DNA of 34,819 nt. It comes from Ignisphaera aggregans. Lineage in GTDB: Archaea; Thermoproteota; Thermoprotei_A; Sulfolobales; Ignisphaeraceae. The stretch spans positions 1-34,819 of the forward strand of contig DQTV01000015.1 of the NCBI GenBank assembly GCA_015662595.1. Reading direction: 5' to 3'. How positions within the stretch are numbered: the stretch's first letter is position 1; each line of letters opens with the position of its first letter. The position numbers and the translations under genes are program-made. Positions 17,928 through 28,041 of the stretch are shown here, piece after piece. The notes under the pieces are model-generated. The model worked only from the letters and a program-made list of their open reading frames with translations. It did no database searches and had not been told where the DNA came from.

Positions 17928-19349
17928 ATGTCGAGTTCACATAGTGATATAGAGAAAGTGGTTTCAGCGATCATCGAGAAGGTTAAGCCGCGTAGGGAAG
18001 ACTACGAGAGGCTGAGACAGGTCTACGATACCGTATCACAGCTTCTCACGGAATGCCTCGGCCCTCTAAACAGGGAGTTCGTCATCTCTTTACAGGGGTC
18101 TGTAGCTAAAGACACGTTTATTCGTGGGGAAGTGGATATCGATGTATTCGTTCTTTTCAATCCACAGCAAGTAGATGAGACATGGTTTGGTAGTGAGTTT
18201 GTAAATATTGTGACTGAGTGCTTCAAACGTAGGAATTACGAGGTAAGGCTAGAGTATGCAACGCATCCTTACGTAACGGCAGTCGTTGATGGTGTTGAAG
18301 TGAATGTGGTTCCAGCGTTTCGAGTTGAGAACCCTAAAAAGATCATTTCAGCTGTTGACAGAACGCCTTTCCATACAGAATACGTGGTTAAGAAGCTATC
18401 GCCTGAGCAGAGAGATCATGTTAGAGTGTTAAAGCTCTTTCTCAAGGCATGGAATATCTATGGAGCAGAAGTAGCGGTTCAGGGATTCTCTGGCTATGTT
18501 ACTGAGCTTCTAGTGATTGCATATGGAAGCTTTGATAGAGTGCTTAAAGCAGCGACAAAGTGGAGACCCTATAGAACCTGCATCGATATTGAAGGTCATT
18601 ATCCAGACGAACGACGTTGCATCGAAAGATTTCGAGATAGCGTTCTAGTAGTCGTCGATCCTATAGATCCCGATAGAAATGCAGCTGCAGCCGTCTCCAT
18701 AAAGAGCTTTGCGTTGTTTAAGCTCTTGTCCTACTTATTCACGATAAAGCCCTCCCTCGAATTCTTTGACAAACCGAGAACTATCGTACCATCAACATGG
18801 TCCAGGGATATACATGATAGATTGCGAGCTATAGGTAGCTGCCTTATACACCTCGTCTTTAAGGTTCGAAAGCCGATTCCGGATGCTGTATGGGGTCAGC
18901 TACGTAGAGTTGAGAGGGTTTTACTTAACGAACTTAAAAGCTTAAGGCTATCGGTTCTAGCTATCGATAGCTGGGTCGACAAATCTCTTAGCAGAGCTAT
19001 CGTTGCGATAGAGATTGCTGACTGTGATAAGGAGTTTGAGGTTCATAAAGGTCCTATAGCACTCGATCTAGACAACGCGCTCAGGTTCCTTATAAAGAAT
19101 GCCAATGCTCTTGCAGGTCCGTGGCTGGGCTACGATGGGAGGCTGTACTGTATAAGAAAGCGTAAGTACAGCGCTTACGAAGCTGTAGAGAGGATTGCTA
19201 AAAAACTCGCTTCTCTCTCGGTATTAGAGCTTGAACGAGTGGAGAGCGATATACCAACTATAGCTAACCATGACTTTGTTGAGTGGCTTTACGGTTTTGT
19301 ATTTCGTAAACAGTTTGAGCGTATAGCACGAATTATGGAGTCTACATAA
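17928..19349 (+). CDS. cca: CCA-adding tRNA nucleotidyltransferase (archaeal class I)
   Basis: LQGSVAKDTFIRGEVDIDVFVLF nucleotidyltransferase motif; RDHVRVLKLFLKAWNIYGAEVAVQGFSGYVTELLVI. Confidence 0.95.
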   Translation: MSSSHSDIEKVVSAIIEKVKPRREDYERLRQVYDTVSQLLTECLGPLNREFVISLQGSVAKDTFIRGEVDIDVFVLFNPQQVDETWFGSEFVNIVTECFKRRNYEVRLEYATHPYVTAVVDGVEVNVVPAFRVENPKKIISAVDRTPFHTEYVVKKLSPEQRDHVRVLKLFLKAWNIYGAEVAVQGFSGYVTELLVIAYGSFDRVLKAATKWRPYRTCIDIEGHYPDERRCIERFRDSVLVVVDPIDPDRNAAAAVSIKSFALFKLLSYLFTIKPSLEFFDKPRTIVPSTWSRDIHDRLRAIGSCLIHLVFKVRKPIPDAVWGQLRRVERVLLNELKSLRLSVLAIDSWVDKSLSRAIVAIEIADCDKEFEVHKGPIALDLDNALRFLIKNANALAGPWLGYDGRLYCIRKRKYSAYEAVERIAKKLASLSVLELERVESDIPTIANHDFVEWLYGFVFRKQFERIARIMEST

Positions 19350-19351
19350 GC

Positions 19352-19552
19352 TTACCTAGGTCGTATACTCACGTTAGACAAATCGACGTTTGTAGAAAGA
19401 GTCTTACCACAGTAAGGACATACACCACCTAGTCTTGCAGATAACTCACTTGGAGTTGGGATACCGTAGTAATCCTGTCCCGCTCTCGCAAATGTGTAGA
19501 TAACATTCTTACATCTGGAGCAGCGGTAGATAACGGGCATGGGTAGCCCCAT
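19352..19552 (-). CDS. Small zinc-ribbon protein
   Basis: 66 aa with CSRC...CPYC knuckles. Confidence 0.75.
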   Translation of the reverse strand: MGLPMPVIYRCSRCKNVIYTFARAGQDYYGIPTPSELSARLGGVCPYCGKTLSTNVDLSNVSIRPR

Positions 19553-19719
19553 TCGAAACTAAGCATTGTGGTGCTCATAGTGTGCCGTTGCGTATTATCG
19601 TCTGCTCTTTATCGTGGTGTTATGTAGCACTGAGCTCTGTCTGATGTTTGTGGGTTGCGCATCTCGTTAAGAAACCGCGTAAGGGTATTACTAAGGGCTA
19701 AGTTTTAAAACTTGTTTAG

Positions 19720-19813
19720 TGGGGCCGCCGGGATTTGAACCCGGGACCACCAGCGCTCCGGAGTTCGGGGTCTTCCCCAGGCTGGCATCCTAGCCAGGCT
19801 AGACGACGGCCCC
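19720..19813 (-). tRNA. tRNA-Pro(GGG) with 19-nt intron at 37/38; CCA not encoded
   Basis: Minus strand: GGGGCCG TC GTCT-AGCCTGGCTA-GGAT G CCAGC CTGGGG^AAGACCCCGAACTCCGGAG^C GCTGG TGGTC CCGGG TTCAAAT CCCGG CGGCCCC A. BHB helix CTGG/CCGG with 3-nt bulges GGA and AGC. Spliced length 75 nt. Confidence 0.92.
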
Positions 19814-19870
19814 CAGCAACATTCATAGGAGTATATGCATGGTTTAATAAGCTTAAGTGAGCGACACAAT

Positions 19871-20137
19871 CTAAATCTTTATGATCTTAATCTCGTCAGC
19901 TTGCTTACACTTCTCCATCTCACGCTTCCATAGTGTTGGCGGTACCCACAAGATCCAGGCGGGCACTTTCTTTACAAACTCGTATGCCTCCATCCAGCTA
20001 TCCAGGCCTAGATGCTCAGCAAGTTGCTCTAAACTCATTTCAGTACGTGCGTAGTGATTGAGTATCTTCACAACGGATTCATCGATCTCTATCTCCTTAT
20101 CCCCAACAACTATGACATACTTTTCACACGTTGTCAT
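19871..20137 (-). CDS. Hypothetical protein (88 aa)
   Basis: Intact ORF with ordinary amino-acid composition, upstream of tRNA-Pro on the same strand. Confidence 0.6.
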   Translation of the reverse strand: MTTCEKYVIVVGDKEIEIDESVVKILNHYARTEMSLEQLAEHLGLDSWMEAYEFVKKVPAWILWVPPTLWKREMEKCKQADEIKIIKI

Positions 20138-20198
20138 ATACTCAACCCTTCGCCTATAATTTTGAGGGAACTAAAAAGTCCTTATAGCGAAACCTTGC

Positions 20199-22310
20199 CT
20201 ATAAAACGAAGGCGTAGCATCCTTCCTTAGCTTCGAATATTAATCCCTCGCGCTTCATCTTAGTCAGCATCTCTTCTATAAACCTCTCGTCCAGACCACG
20301 CTGCTTTCCGCGGCTAACTATAGCTCTTACCTTTGCGCATCCCTCCTCCTTGGCTAGCTCGCGTATTATCTCCTCGAGTATCAGCATCTTCTCCCGCTGT
20401 GACTTCGGTTTGCCCGTCATTATCACGTCGACGTCTATCTCACCGCTCTCCACGTCGATACCGACGCTCTCCAGCATACTCTTCATAAGCCTTATCGCCT
20501 CGGCTGCGTCCTCAGCCGTCACCTTGTCCCGCAGAGCCATCCTGGCGTGTGCCTCGGCGAGCCTTATCAGGGCCTCTAGCTGTCGCGCCGTGATAGCTAT
20601 CGGCGCATCGGGTACCTCTAGGCTGCGCTTCCTCATCTCCACGAAGAACTCCTCGATGAGCCTGCGGGCCTCCTCGGTTAGCACGGGCCTGACGTACTTC
20701 CTTGCGTAGGCGATGTACTTCCTAAGGAGCTCCGGCTCTATAGGCGGTTTCACACCCTCCGGCGCTCCATGAACTAGCGTGATGTGTCTAGCCAGGTTTC
20801 GATCGCGCTCCATACTGGGGGTGTCGCGTATAACGAATATGAGGTCGAACCTCGATAGTATGGTTGGGGGTAGGTTGACGTTCTCCGATATGGATCTGTT
20901 GGGTAGGTACCTACCGTACTTCGGGTTGCCCGCCGCTAGTATGGCTGTGCGCGCGTTGAGCCTGGCGACGATACCGGCCTTGGCTATGGAGACGGTCTGC
21001 TGCTCCATCGCCTCGTGTATGGCCACCCTATCCTCCTCACGCATCTTGTCGATCTCGTCTATACACGCTATACCCCCGTCGGCCAGGACCAGGGCTCCGG
21101 CCTCGAGATAGTACTCACCGGTCTGCTTATCGCGTACGACCGCCGCTGTGAGTCCAGCGGCTGTTGATCCGCGCCCTGTTGTGTATATGGCTCGGGGGGC
21201 TATCCGGGTGACGTACTGAAGGAGCTGCGACTTGGCTGTACCGGGATCGCCTATTATAAGCACGTGGATATCTCCACGGATGCGGGTCCCGTCGGGCAGC
21301 ACCTTGGGCACGCCGCCGAATAGGAGGAGCGCTATAGCCTCCTTGATATCCCACATCCCGTAGATCCCTGGGGCTATGGACGATATTATCTTCCTGCGGA
21401 TCATGGGGTCCCGAGCGAGCTCCAGGATACGCTCCTCGTCCTCCTTGGTTATCTCTATCTCCTCTAGCACCCTCTGAGACACGATGATGTTGTTCACATC
21501 GATATAGACGTCGTAGATGGTCTTAGCCTTCCTGGACGACTTCTGGCCGCGCAGCCTAAGCACACCGACAACATTCACCCTGTCTCCTGGTCGACAGGTA
21601 TCGACGAGGCTACCCCGAACATCCGCCTCGATAGACCTTGGGAGCTGGCCCGGAGGCACCTCCTCTGGACGCTCCTGGATTACCAGCCGCTGAAAGTCCT
21701 CGAACTCCGACCTATCCTCGAGAAGCCGGAAGCCTGTGGACTTTCCACAGAACGGGCATAGAGTAGGCTTCTCAACAACATCGCTATTCACAGCAACTGT
21801 AATCTCGTTTCCACAGGGTTCGTGGAGGAACACGGCCTTGACCATCCTTTGCTTTGGGGGTGTGGACCGGACCACGATGCCCTCTATGGAGATGAGCTTG
21901 CCGATGTGGGTACTCCTTATATCCCTTATCTTGACCAGGTGAGGTACGTCGCGAAAACGCACTACATAGGTACTGTACCTCTCTAAGTACTCCGGATACT
22001 CGAGCTCCACGACTCGCTTTATGGCCTCGGAGAACATCTCAAACGCTTTGTCGGGATTGTTTATGATGAAGTCGGCTAGCGAGGGGGAGAACGATATGAT
22101 ATCCCCAAAGTCGACCTCAACATCATTTCTATTCTCTAAGATCATAACCCTGATTCGCTCTCGATACTTTAGCCTACCGCTTTCATCTCTGAACTCCTTA
22201 AGAAAGCTCTCAATCTCTGAAACCCTATCTACGGTCTCAATACCCTCCTCAATCTCAACGACCATGGGTGTCTCACCTAATAAAGCCGATGAATCTACGC
22301 TTCCATTCAT
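20199..22310 (-). CDS. mcm: Replicative helicase MCM
   Basis: IIGDPGTAKSQLLQYVTRIAPRAIYTTGRGSTAAGLTAAV, GIACIDEIDKMREEDRVAIHEAMEQQTVSIAKAGI, LSRFDLIFVIRD. No intein seen. Confidence 0.97.
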   Translation of the reverse strand: MNGSVDSSALLGETPMVVEIEEGIETVDRVSEIESFLKEFRDESGRLKYRERIRVMILENRNDVEVDFGDIISFSPSLADFIINNPDKAFEMFSEAIKRVVELEYPEYLERYSTYVVRFRDVPHLVKIRDIRSTHIGKLISIEGIVVRSTPPKQRMVKAVFLHEPCGNEITVAVNSDVVEKPTLCPFCGKSTGFRLLEDRSEFEDFQRLVIQERPEEVPPGQLPRSIEADVRGSLVDTCRPGDRVNVVGVLRLRGQKSSRKAKTIYDVYIDVNNIIVSQRVLEEIEITKEDEERILELARDPMIRRKIISSIAPGIYGMWDIKEAIALLLFGGVPKVLPDGTRIRGDIHVLIIGDPGTAKSQLLQYVTRIAPRAIYTTGRGSTAAGLTAAVVRDKQTGEYYLEAGALVLADGGIACIDEIDKMREEDRVAIHEAMEQQTVSIAKAGIVARLNARTAILAAGNPKYGRYLPNRSISENVNLPPTILSRFDLIFVIRDTPSMERDRNLARHITLVHGAPEGVKPPIEPELLRKYIAYARKYVRPVLTEEARRLIEEFFVEMRKRSLEVPDAPIAITARQLEALIRLAEAHARMALRDKVTAEDAAEAIRLMKSMLESVGIDVESGEIDVDVIMTGKPKSQREKMLILEEIIRELAKEEGCAKVRAIVSRGKQRGLDERFIEEMLTKMKREGLIFEAKEGCYAFVL

Positions 22311-22809
22311 CTATTAAATTAGCTATCTTCAAGGTCATAACACGCTCTTCAAGTGTTAACTGCCTAACGACAGTGTTGACGCCTTCCAACTGTATCGCTT
22401 TTAGGATCGTGCTGAATCTAGACTTAAAGATCTCAAACAGGTCTTGCTTTGCCTTCTCAACAGCCTTTATAAGCACGTAATCTGTCTCACGTTTAGCTCT
22501 AAGCTCAATATCTTCGATGCTTCTACGCGCCTTGATGTAAAAGAAATCCTCCTCTAGTTTAGGTATCTGACTATGCTGTCTATGCTGAAAGCGAAGCTTA
22601 GAGATCTCAGAAGGCGTAAATAATTTACCTTGTACCTCTACATACTCAAACTTTTCCAATGTTTCAGCTAGCCAGAGCGGAAGTGTAACTTCGCTTCCTC
22701 TCTGGAGAGGTGTATCGATACCTGGTATAGAGCCTAAGCTTTGGAGCACTATTGCCCGTACGGGTTTCAGCATGTATGCTAACTCTAGAAGTTCGAGCTC
22801 TATCATCAC
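22273..22809 (-). CDS. gins23: GINS complex subunit, Gins23-like
   Basis: Overlaps the mcm 5' end, as in crenarchaeal gins23-mcm operons. DTPLQRGSEVTLPLWLAETLEKFEYVEV followed by an alpha-rich region. Confidence 0.75.
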   Translation of the reverse strand: MMIELELLELAYMLKPVRAIVLQSLGSIPGIDTPLQRGSEVTLPLWLAETLEKFEYVEVQGKLFTPSEISKLRFQHRQHSQIPKLEEDFFYIKARRSIEDIELRAKRETDYVLIKAVEKAKQDLFEIFKSRFSTILKAIQLEGVNTVVRQLTLEERVMTLKIANLIDEWKRRFIGFIR

Positions 22810-22954
22810 CTACTTGCCCATCACTACTCGCTTGGTCACAGACAATGTATAAGCTCGCCGCCTCAAAAATTGGCAGACCGGCGAAAGTTGTCGTGCTTAC
22901 GGCCAGTAGCGTTATTAAGATACCTATGACGATATCTAGCATGGGTACAACGGT

Positions 22955-23938
22955 ATGAGTTCGAGCGAAGTATTTGCTGAACTTCTGTGGGCTGAGAAGT
23001 ACAGGCCAAAGTCTCTGAAGGAGATCGTAAATCAGGAAGAAATTGTTCGTAGGCTAATGAAATTCGTAGAAGAGAAGAACATGCCCCACCTCCTCTTTGC
23101 AGGTCCTCCGGGCACTGGTAAAACGACTACAGCTCTTGCGCTAGCCCACGATCTCTATGGTGAGGAATGGAGAAAGTACGTGTTAGAGCTAAACGCAAGC
23201 GATGAAAGAGGGATTGCGGTCATACGAACGAAGGTAAAGGAGTTTGCGCGAAGCAAGATCCCTGGCGACGTCCCGTTCAAGATAGTGCTGCTAGATGAAG
23301 CGGACAACATGACCGCTGATGCACAACAGGCTCTAAGAAGGCTTATGGAGATGTATGTTGAGACTACCCGGTTCATCCTCATAGCTAACTATCCAAGTAA
23401 AATAATAGAGCCTATACAGTCGAGGTGTGCGGTATTCCGATTCACGCCGTTGAAGAAAGAGGATGTTATTGCTAGACTCAAGTGGATATGTGATCAGGAG
23501 AAGGTTAAATGCCGTGACGATGCTTTGGAGGTGATATACGAAATTAGCATGGGCGACATGCGCAAGGCTATAAACATACTCCAGTCGGCTGCAGCATTGG
23601 GAGAGGTAACGGTGTCCCATGTATTCAAAGTTGTTGGTTTAGCTCATCCCAAAGAGGTTCGCGAGATTATCCAGCTTGCACTAGCCGGCAAGTTCATAGA
23701 GGCTCGCGATAAGCTACGGAACCTCATGGTGACGTACGGTCTAAGCGGCAACGATATTCTGAAGCAGCTGCACAGAGAGATATTCTCAGCAGACCTCAAG
23801 ATACCTGAGGACGTTAGGGTTATCCTAGCTGATTACATAGGCGAGATTCAGTTTAGGATTGTCGAAGGAGCTGACGATGAGATTCAGCTTACAGCGCTAT
23901 TAGCTAGGATGGCTCTACTGGGTCGTAAACTCGGGTGA
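22955..23938 (+). CDS. rfcS: Replication factor C small subunit
   Basis: [61 protein letters not shown]. Confidence 0.97.
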   Translation: MSSSEVFAELLWAEKYRPKSLKEIVNQEEIVRRLMKFVEEKNMPHLLFAGPPGTGKTTTALALAHDLYGEEWRKYVLELNASDERGIAVIRTKVKEFARSKIPGDVPFKIVLLDEADNMTADAQQALRRLMEMYVETTRFILIANYPSKIIEPIQSRCAVFRFTPLKKEDVIARLKWICDQEKVKCRDDALEVIYEISMGDMRKAINILQSAAALGEVTVSHVFKVVGLAHPKEVREIIQLALAGKFIEARDKLRNLMVTYGLSGNDILKQLHREIFSADLKIPEDVRVILADYIGEIQFRIVEGADDEIQLTALLARMALLGRKLG

Positions 23939-23942
23939 AGCC

Positions 23943-25388
23943 GTGAGCGCAGAGAGAAAACTCCCATGGATAATAAAGTACAGACCTAAGCGTATAGCCG
24001 AGGTTGTAAATCAGGAAGACGCTAAAGCAAAGTTCGTAGAGTGGTTGAAAAAGTGGCCGAATGTGTCCAAACGTGCAGTACTACTTTACGGCCCTCCTGG
24101 CTGTGGAAAGACCAGCCTTGTTGAAGCTGCCGCACACGAGTTTGGGTATGAACTTGTTGAGATGAATGCTAGCGACTTTAGGAGGAAAAGCGATATTGAG
24201 AGAGTAGCTAAGAGAGCTGCATCTGCACACAGCCTCTTCGGTGCTAAGAAGAAGATTGTGCTGCTCGATGAAGTAGATGGCATTGCTGGACGTGAAGATG
24301 CTGGCGGTCTCGAAGCTATACTCCAGCTAATCAAGACTGCTGGAGCCCCGATAGTGATGACGGCTAACGATCCGTGGGATACGAGGCTTAAACCTCTTCG
24401 CGATGTATCGGAGATGATTCAGTTTCGTAGGCTTAGTAAGCATGATGTGATGAAGGTTCTTAGGAGAATATGTGAGAACGAGGGGCTTGTGTGTGAAGAA
24501 CAAGCGCTTGAGTACATAGCTGAGCGCTCTGAAGGAGATCTACGTGCAGCGATTAACGATCTTCAGGCTATCGGCGAAGGTTTTGGAAAGGTAACTCTCG
24601 ATCTAGCACGCGCTATGCTTAGACCTCGCGATAGAGAGCACGATCCATTCGAAACTCTGAGGAATCTGTTCTCCGCACGCTATGCATGGCAAGCAAAAAT
24701 GGCTCTCACACAGTCACAGCTCGATTATGAACAAGCAAAGCTGTGGTTGCTAGAGAACATAGCTAATCAGTATAGCGATCCTGAAGACCTAGCTAGAGCC
24801 TACGATGCTCTTAGCAAAGCGGATGTGTATCTAGGCAGGATTATAAAGTCTAATGACTGGGATCTACTAGCCTACGCAATCGATATGATGACAGCAGGTG
24901 TTGCAATGGCAGCACAGAACAATCCCAAAGACAAGTACCGCTGGGTTAAGTATAGCTTTCCACAAAAGCTTCTACTACTCTCCAAAACAAAGGAGGTTAG
25001 AGCGATAAGAGATGATATAGCCAGGGTTATCGCTTCGCATCTACACACCTCTACAGCTATAGTCAAAAGCGAGGTGATTCCATTTCTACACGTTATATTC
25101 ACAACCAATCCTAGGTACGCAGCTAAGCTAGCTATAGGTCTAGGCCTCTCAGAAAAGATGATAGAGCTACTAGCTGGACCCGCAAAAAGCGAGGTGTTGA
25201 AGTATTATAGAGAATACAAGCAGCAGATGGAGAGTATTGCGCGAAAGGAGGCTGAAGAGGTAACACAGCTCAAGAGCCAGTTACAGGTATATGCAGAGGC
25301 AGGTAAAGAGAAGGAAAAGAGGGAGAGTAAGACGAAGAGGAAGGAGAAAACAGCTACTGACTTAACGGCCTTCTTTAGGAAGCGCTGA
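23943..25388 (+). CDS. rfcL: Replication factor C large subunit
   Basis: [65 protein letters not shown]-terminal [10 protein letters not shown] resembles a PIP box. Confidence 0.97.
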   Translation: MSAERKLPWIIKYRPKRIAEVVNQEDAKAKFVEWLKKWPNVSKRAVLLYGPPGCGKTSLVEAAAHEFGYELVEMNASDFRRKSDIERVAKRAASAHSLFGAKKKIVLLDEVDGIAGREDAGGLEAILQLIKTAGAPIVMTANDPWDTRLKPLRDVSEMIQFRRLSKHDVMKVLRRICENEGLVCEEQALEYIAERSEGDLRAAINDLQAIGEGFGKVTLDLARAMLRPRDREHDPFETLRNLFSARYAWQAKMALTQSQLDYEQAKLWLLENIANQYSDPEDLARAYDALSKADVYLGRIIKSNDWDLLAYAIDMMTAGVAMAAQNNPKDKYRWVKYSFPQKLLLLSKTKEVRAIRDDIARVIASHLHTSTAIVKSEVIPFLHVIFTTNPRYAAKLAIGLGLSEKMIELLAGPAKSEVLKYYREYKQQMESIARKEAEEVTQLKSQLQVYAEAGKEKEKRESKTKRKEKTATDLTAFFRKR

Positions 25389-25745
25389 AATCTCTAACAA
25401 TTCAAACATGCGTTTAAGAAGCTCACTATTCTCATTAACCTTTATTAACCTGAGCCTTCCAATCTTGTAGTCTTCGACTAGGCCAAGCTTCTTCATATGC
25501 TCTATACATTTATTTACTGTGCGATAGTTACTATTGAGCTTATTTACTAGAGCCGTTATGTTGATCATTCCACTCTTTCGCTCTTTTAGTATCGCTAGGA
25601 TAAGCCATGTACATCTACTGCTAAGTAACTTCAGTACCTCCATTCGCTGACTAGAAAGCTCGTCAGATTCATTCAAAAGCATGTCCTGAACACTCATAAC
25701 TCTATCCCAATAAATTGTCAGAGCACTTAAAGCGGTATTGCTCAT
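25362..25745 (-). CDS. HTH (winged-helix) regulator co-transcribed with orc1/cdc6
   Basis: [58 protein letters not shown]; overlaps the cdc6 stop by 4 nt. Confidence 0.78.
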   Translation of the reverse strand: MSNTALSALTIYWDRVMSVQDMLLNESDELSSQRMEVLKLLSSRCTWLILAILKERKSGMINITALVNKLNSNYRTVNKCIEHMKKLGLVEDYKIGRLRLIKVNENSELLKRMFELLEISALPKEGR

Positions 25746-26995
25746 AGTAGCCTCTTACGATTTGCGGTACGCCTCTTCTCTATCAGGCTATCAACCTGTT
25801 TCTCTAATGCATCGAGAGGAGCCATTATAGATACCAGTGTTGAGCGTCCACGAAAGCCTTTCCCAGAGACTCGAGCTTCGATTACACCCATCTTCTTAAG
25901 GTTGTTGACGTACTCATAGACTTGTGTGTGCTTTCTAGGCTCTTCGCCATACATTTGACATATAGACCTATACTCCTCCTCTATCTCACCGATCCTCGCA
26001 TATGCTTCACCCTTTCTTCTGAGAACTCTTATAGCAGCTTTGAGAATCAATAGCTCGTGTAGCTGTAGATATGGTAGTATCTCAGATACCCTCACGATAT
26101 CCGGCTGAACATGGCTAAGAGCCTTTCTCACGTGTTCTATTGTAACCTTTTGAGCTCCCTCGTAATCCGCCGCCTCTCCAGCTAGAAGCAGTGCTTCGAT
26201 TGCAGCTCTTGCGTTACCTTCACCGCCTCGGTCTACACCCTCCATATCGGCTATGTAGCGTAGTACTTCGTCGTCTACGGTCCCCTCGTAGAATGCGGCA
26301 TTTCTTCTCTGAACTAGTATATCGAATAGCTCGTCGGATGTGTAGGGATCGAACTTTATAACGTGTTTGAGTATGTAGCTCTCTGTCGTTGGATCGAGCT
26401 GACTCAGAGCTGAGAGGTCTCGAGCGATGAAGATGAAGCTCATTCTCTTCTTAGCCTCTGGATACTCATCGTAGAGCCTAACGATGAAGTACACAGCATC
26501 GTTTCCAGCAGCGCTTACGAAGTAGTCAAACTCGTCTAACGTTACAAGTGCATAGATATCGTTTCTCTCGATATAGTTCAGGAGGGCTAACATCATCTCG
26601 CGTGGTGACAGTCCGCGTAGTGGTATGGGTGCGCCGATCTGTCTAACTATCTCGGCAACCACTTCGTACAGCGTTCTATCTCTATGACAGTTCACATGGA
26701 TGTACCGCAGGTCGATACCGCGTTCACGAGCTAGTGAGCGCATTGTCGAGCCGAAGACACGCGCCGTTACTGTCTTACCCACACCCACACCCCCAACAAG
26801 CATAGCCCTCATGCTAACACTTCCAGGGGCCGTAAGCATCACACGGAATATCTCAGCTAGCTGCTTGAGCTGAGCCTCGCGATGAGGAAGATGCTGAGGT
26901 ATGTACTCTGGGTACAACACCTCCTTGTTCTTGAACACCGACATACGCTTAATAACACTTTCGAGCACGTCTCTGGCAGACGCCATTAGATTCAC
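25742..26995 (-). CDS. cdc6: Orc1/Cdc6 replication initiator
   Basis: YIPQHLPHREAQLKQLAEIF, VGGVGVGKTVTARVFG (Walker A), LVTLDEFDYFV (Walker B), C-terminal winged helix. Confidence 0.93.
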   Translation of the reverse strand: MNLMASARDVLESVIKRMSVFKNKEVLYPEYIPQHLPHREAQLKQLAEIFRVMLTAPGSVSMRAMLVGGVGVGKTVTARVFGSTMRSLARERGIDLRYIHVNCHRDRTLYEVVAEIVRQIGAPIPLRGLSPREMMLALLNYIERNDIYALVTLDEFDYFVSAAGNDAVYFIVRLYDEYPEAKKRMSFIFIARDLSALSQLDPTTESYILKHVIKFDPYTSDELFDILVQRRNAAFYEGTVDDEVLRYIADMEGVDRGGEGNARAAIEALLLAGEAADYEGAQKVTIEHVRKALSHVQPDIVRVSEILPYLQLHELLILKAAIRVLRRKGEAYARIGEIEEEYRSICQMYGEEPRKHTQVYEYVNNLKKMGVIEARVSGKGFRGRSTLVSIMAPLDALEKQVDSLIEKRRTANRKRLL

Positions 26996-26999
26996 CCAC

Positions 27000-27067
27000 C
27001 TACCAAAATTAGTTCACGCTAATAGATATTAAGCTAGCGGTTAGGCTAGCACTTAACCCTACCAAAA
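27000..27067. repeat. Direct repeat CTACCAAAA (27000-27008 and 27059-27067), 59-bp spacing, in the cdc6 promoter region
   Basis: Exact 9-bp repeat with similar context (CTACCAAAATTA / CTACCAAAACTTA). Confidence 0.4.
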
Positions 27068-27166
27068 CTTACCTCATAGCTTCGACAGCTCGTGATTAGT
27101 CTCGTAGCTCTTAGCCAGATAAAGCTTATGTTTCTCGTTATGAGTAGGTATATCAGCGCCTAAGGT

Positions 27167-27222
27167 GTGATGAATCCCTCCGGCTGCAGCTGAAAAGATG
27201 ATTGACAGGGACTACCCACTGA
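27167..27222 (+). ncRNA. Weak-to-moderate candidate C/D box sRNA
   Basis: GTGATGA (27167-27173), 16 nt, CTGA (27190-27193), degenerate C' TGATTGA (27199-27205), 13 nt, CTGA (27219-27222). Confidence 0.45.
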
Positions 27223-27309
27223 CCATCGATACACATCGCTCCGTACACTCACGATTTTGTTCACGACTTTAATACGGCCCCTGACCAGCTTTCGTAACGT
27301 GGGGAGAGT

Positions 27310-28041
27310 ATGGCTTTCGCACCAGCAGCTATGGGCTACGATAGAGCACTAACGATATTCTCTCCCGATGGTAAGCTATATCAGGTTGAGTATGCAGCAG
27401 AAGCAGTGAGACGCGGATGGACCTCTATAGGGCTTAGATCTGATAGAGGAGCTGTGATAATTGCTGAGAGGAGAAGGGTAGCACCATTACATGACGTGTT
27501 AAACCTTGAGAAGGTGTTCGTGGTCGATAGCCATGTAGGTGCCACCTTCTCAGGGCTAGGTCACGATGGTAGGGTCCTAATAGACTATGCACGACTGTTA
27601 GCAGTTCGCTATCGCCTAATATACGACGAACCTATAGATGTTGAGCTACTGGTTCGTAGCGTATGCGATTTAAAGCAGGCATACACGCAGCAGGGAGGTG
27701 TAAGACCTTTCGGTGTATCGCTTATAGTGGCGGGCGTGGATCGAAAAGGTGTTGAGCTATTTCGAACTGAGCCAAGCGGACTCTACTTCATGTACTATGC
27801 GGTTGCTGCAGGTTCTGGTGAAGAGAGTGTGACGAGGTATATTGAGAAGCACTACAGGAAGGATATGGAGGTTGAGGAGCTTATAGTGCTAGGCTTGAGA
27901 GCTTTAAGAGCTGCACTTGAAGAGCCCCTAACTGTTGAGCGTGTAGAGGTTGGATACATAAGTGCTGATGAGAAGGTGTTTAAGAAGCTGACAACCGAGG
28001 AAACTATGAAGTATTTGGAAAAGGCTGGGGTTACTACATGA
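27310..28041 (+). CDS. psmA: Proteasome alpha subunit
   Basis: MGYDRALTIFSPDGKLYQVEYAAEAVRRG signature. Confidence 0.97.
   Translation: MAFAPAAMGYDRALTIFSPDGKLYQVEYAAEAVRRGWTSIGLRSDRGAVIIAERRRVAPLHDVLNLEKVFVVDSHVGATFSGLGHDGRVLIDYARLLAVRYRLIYDEPIDVELLVRSVCDLKQAYTQQGGVRPFGVSLIVAGVDRKGVELFRTEPSGLYFMYYAVAAGSGEESVTRYIEKHYRKDMEVEELIVLGLRALRAALEEPLTVERVEVGYISADEKVFKKLTTEETMKYLEKAGVTT

Noticed and set aside
19620-19680. Possible C/D box sRNA (CTGA...CTGATGT) upstream of tRNA-Pro
   Set aside because: No acceptable box C before the CTGA and no terminal D box at guide distance.
20350-22317. Several + and - strand ORFs antisense or out of frame to mcm (20350-20709, 20779-21111, 21127-21354, 21736-21942, 22021-22317)
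   Set aside because: The higher GC of mcm lowers stop-codon frequency in other frames. The translations are low complexity or unlike proteins, and the sense frame is a certain MCM.
22664-22942. 92-aa minus-strand ORF with TM-like start (MLDIVIGILITLLAVSTTTFAGLP)
   Set aside because: Its second half runs out of frame through gins23 and its start region is the divergent rfcS/gins promoter gap, so probably fortuitous.
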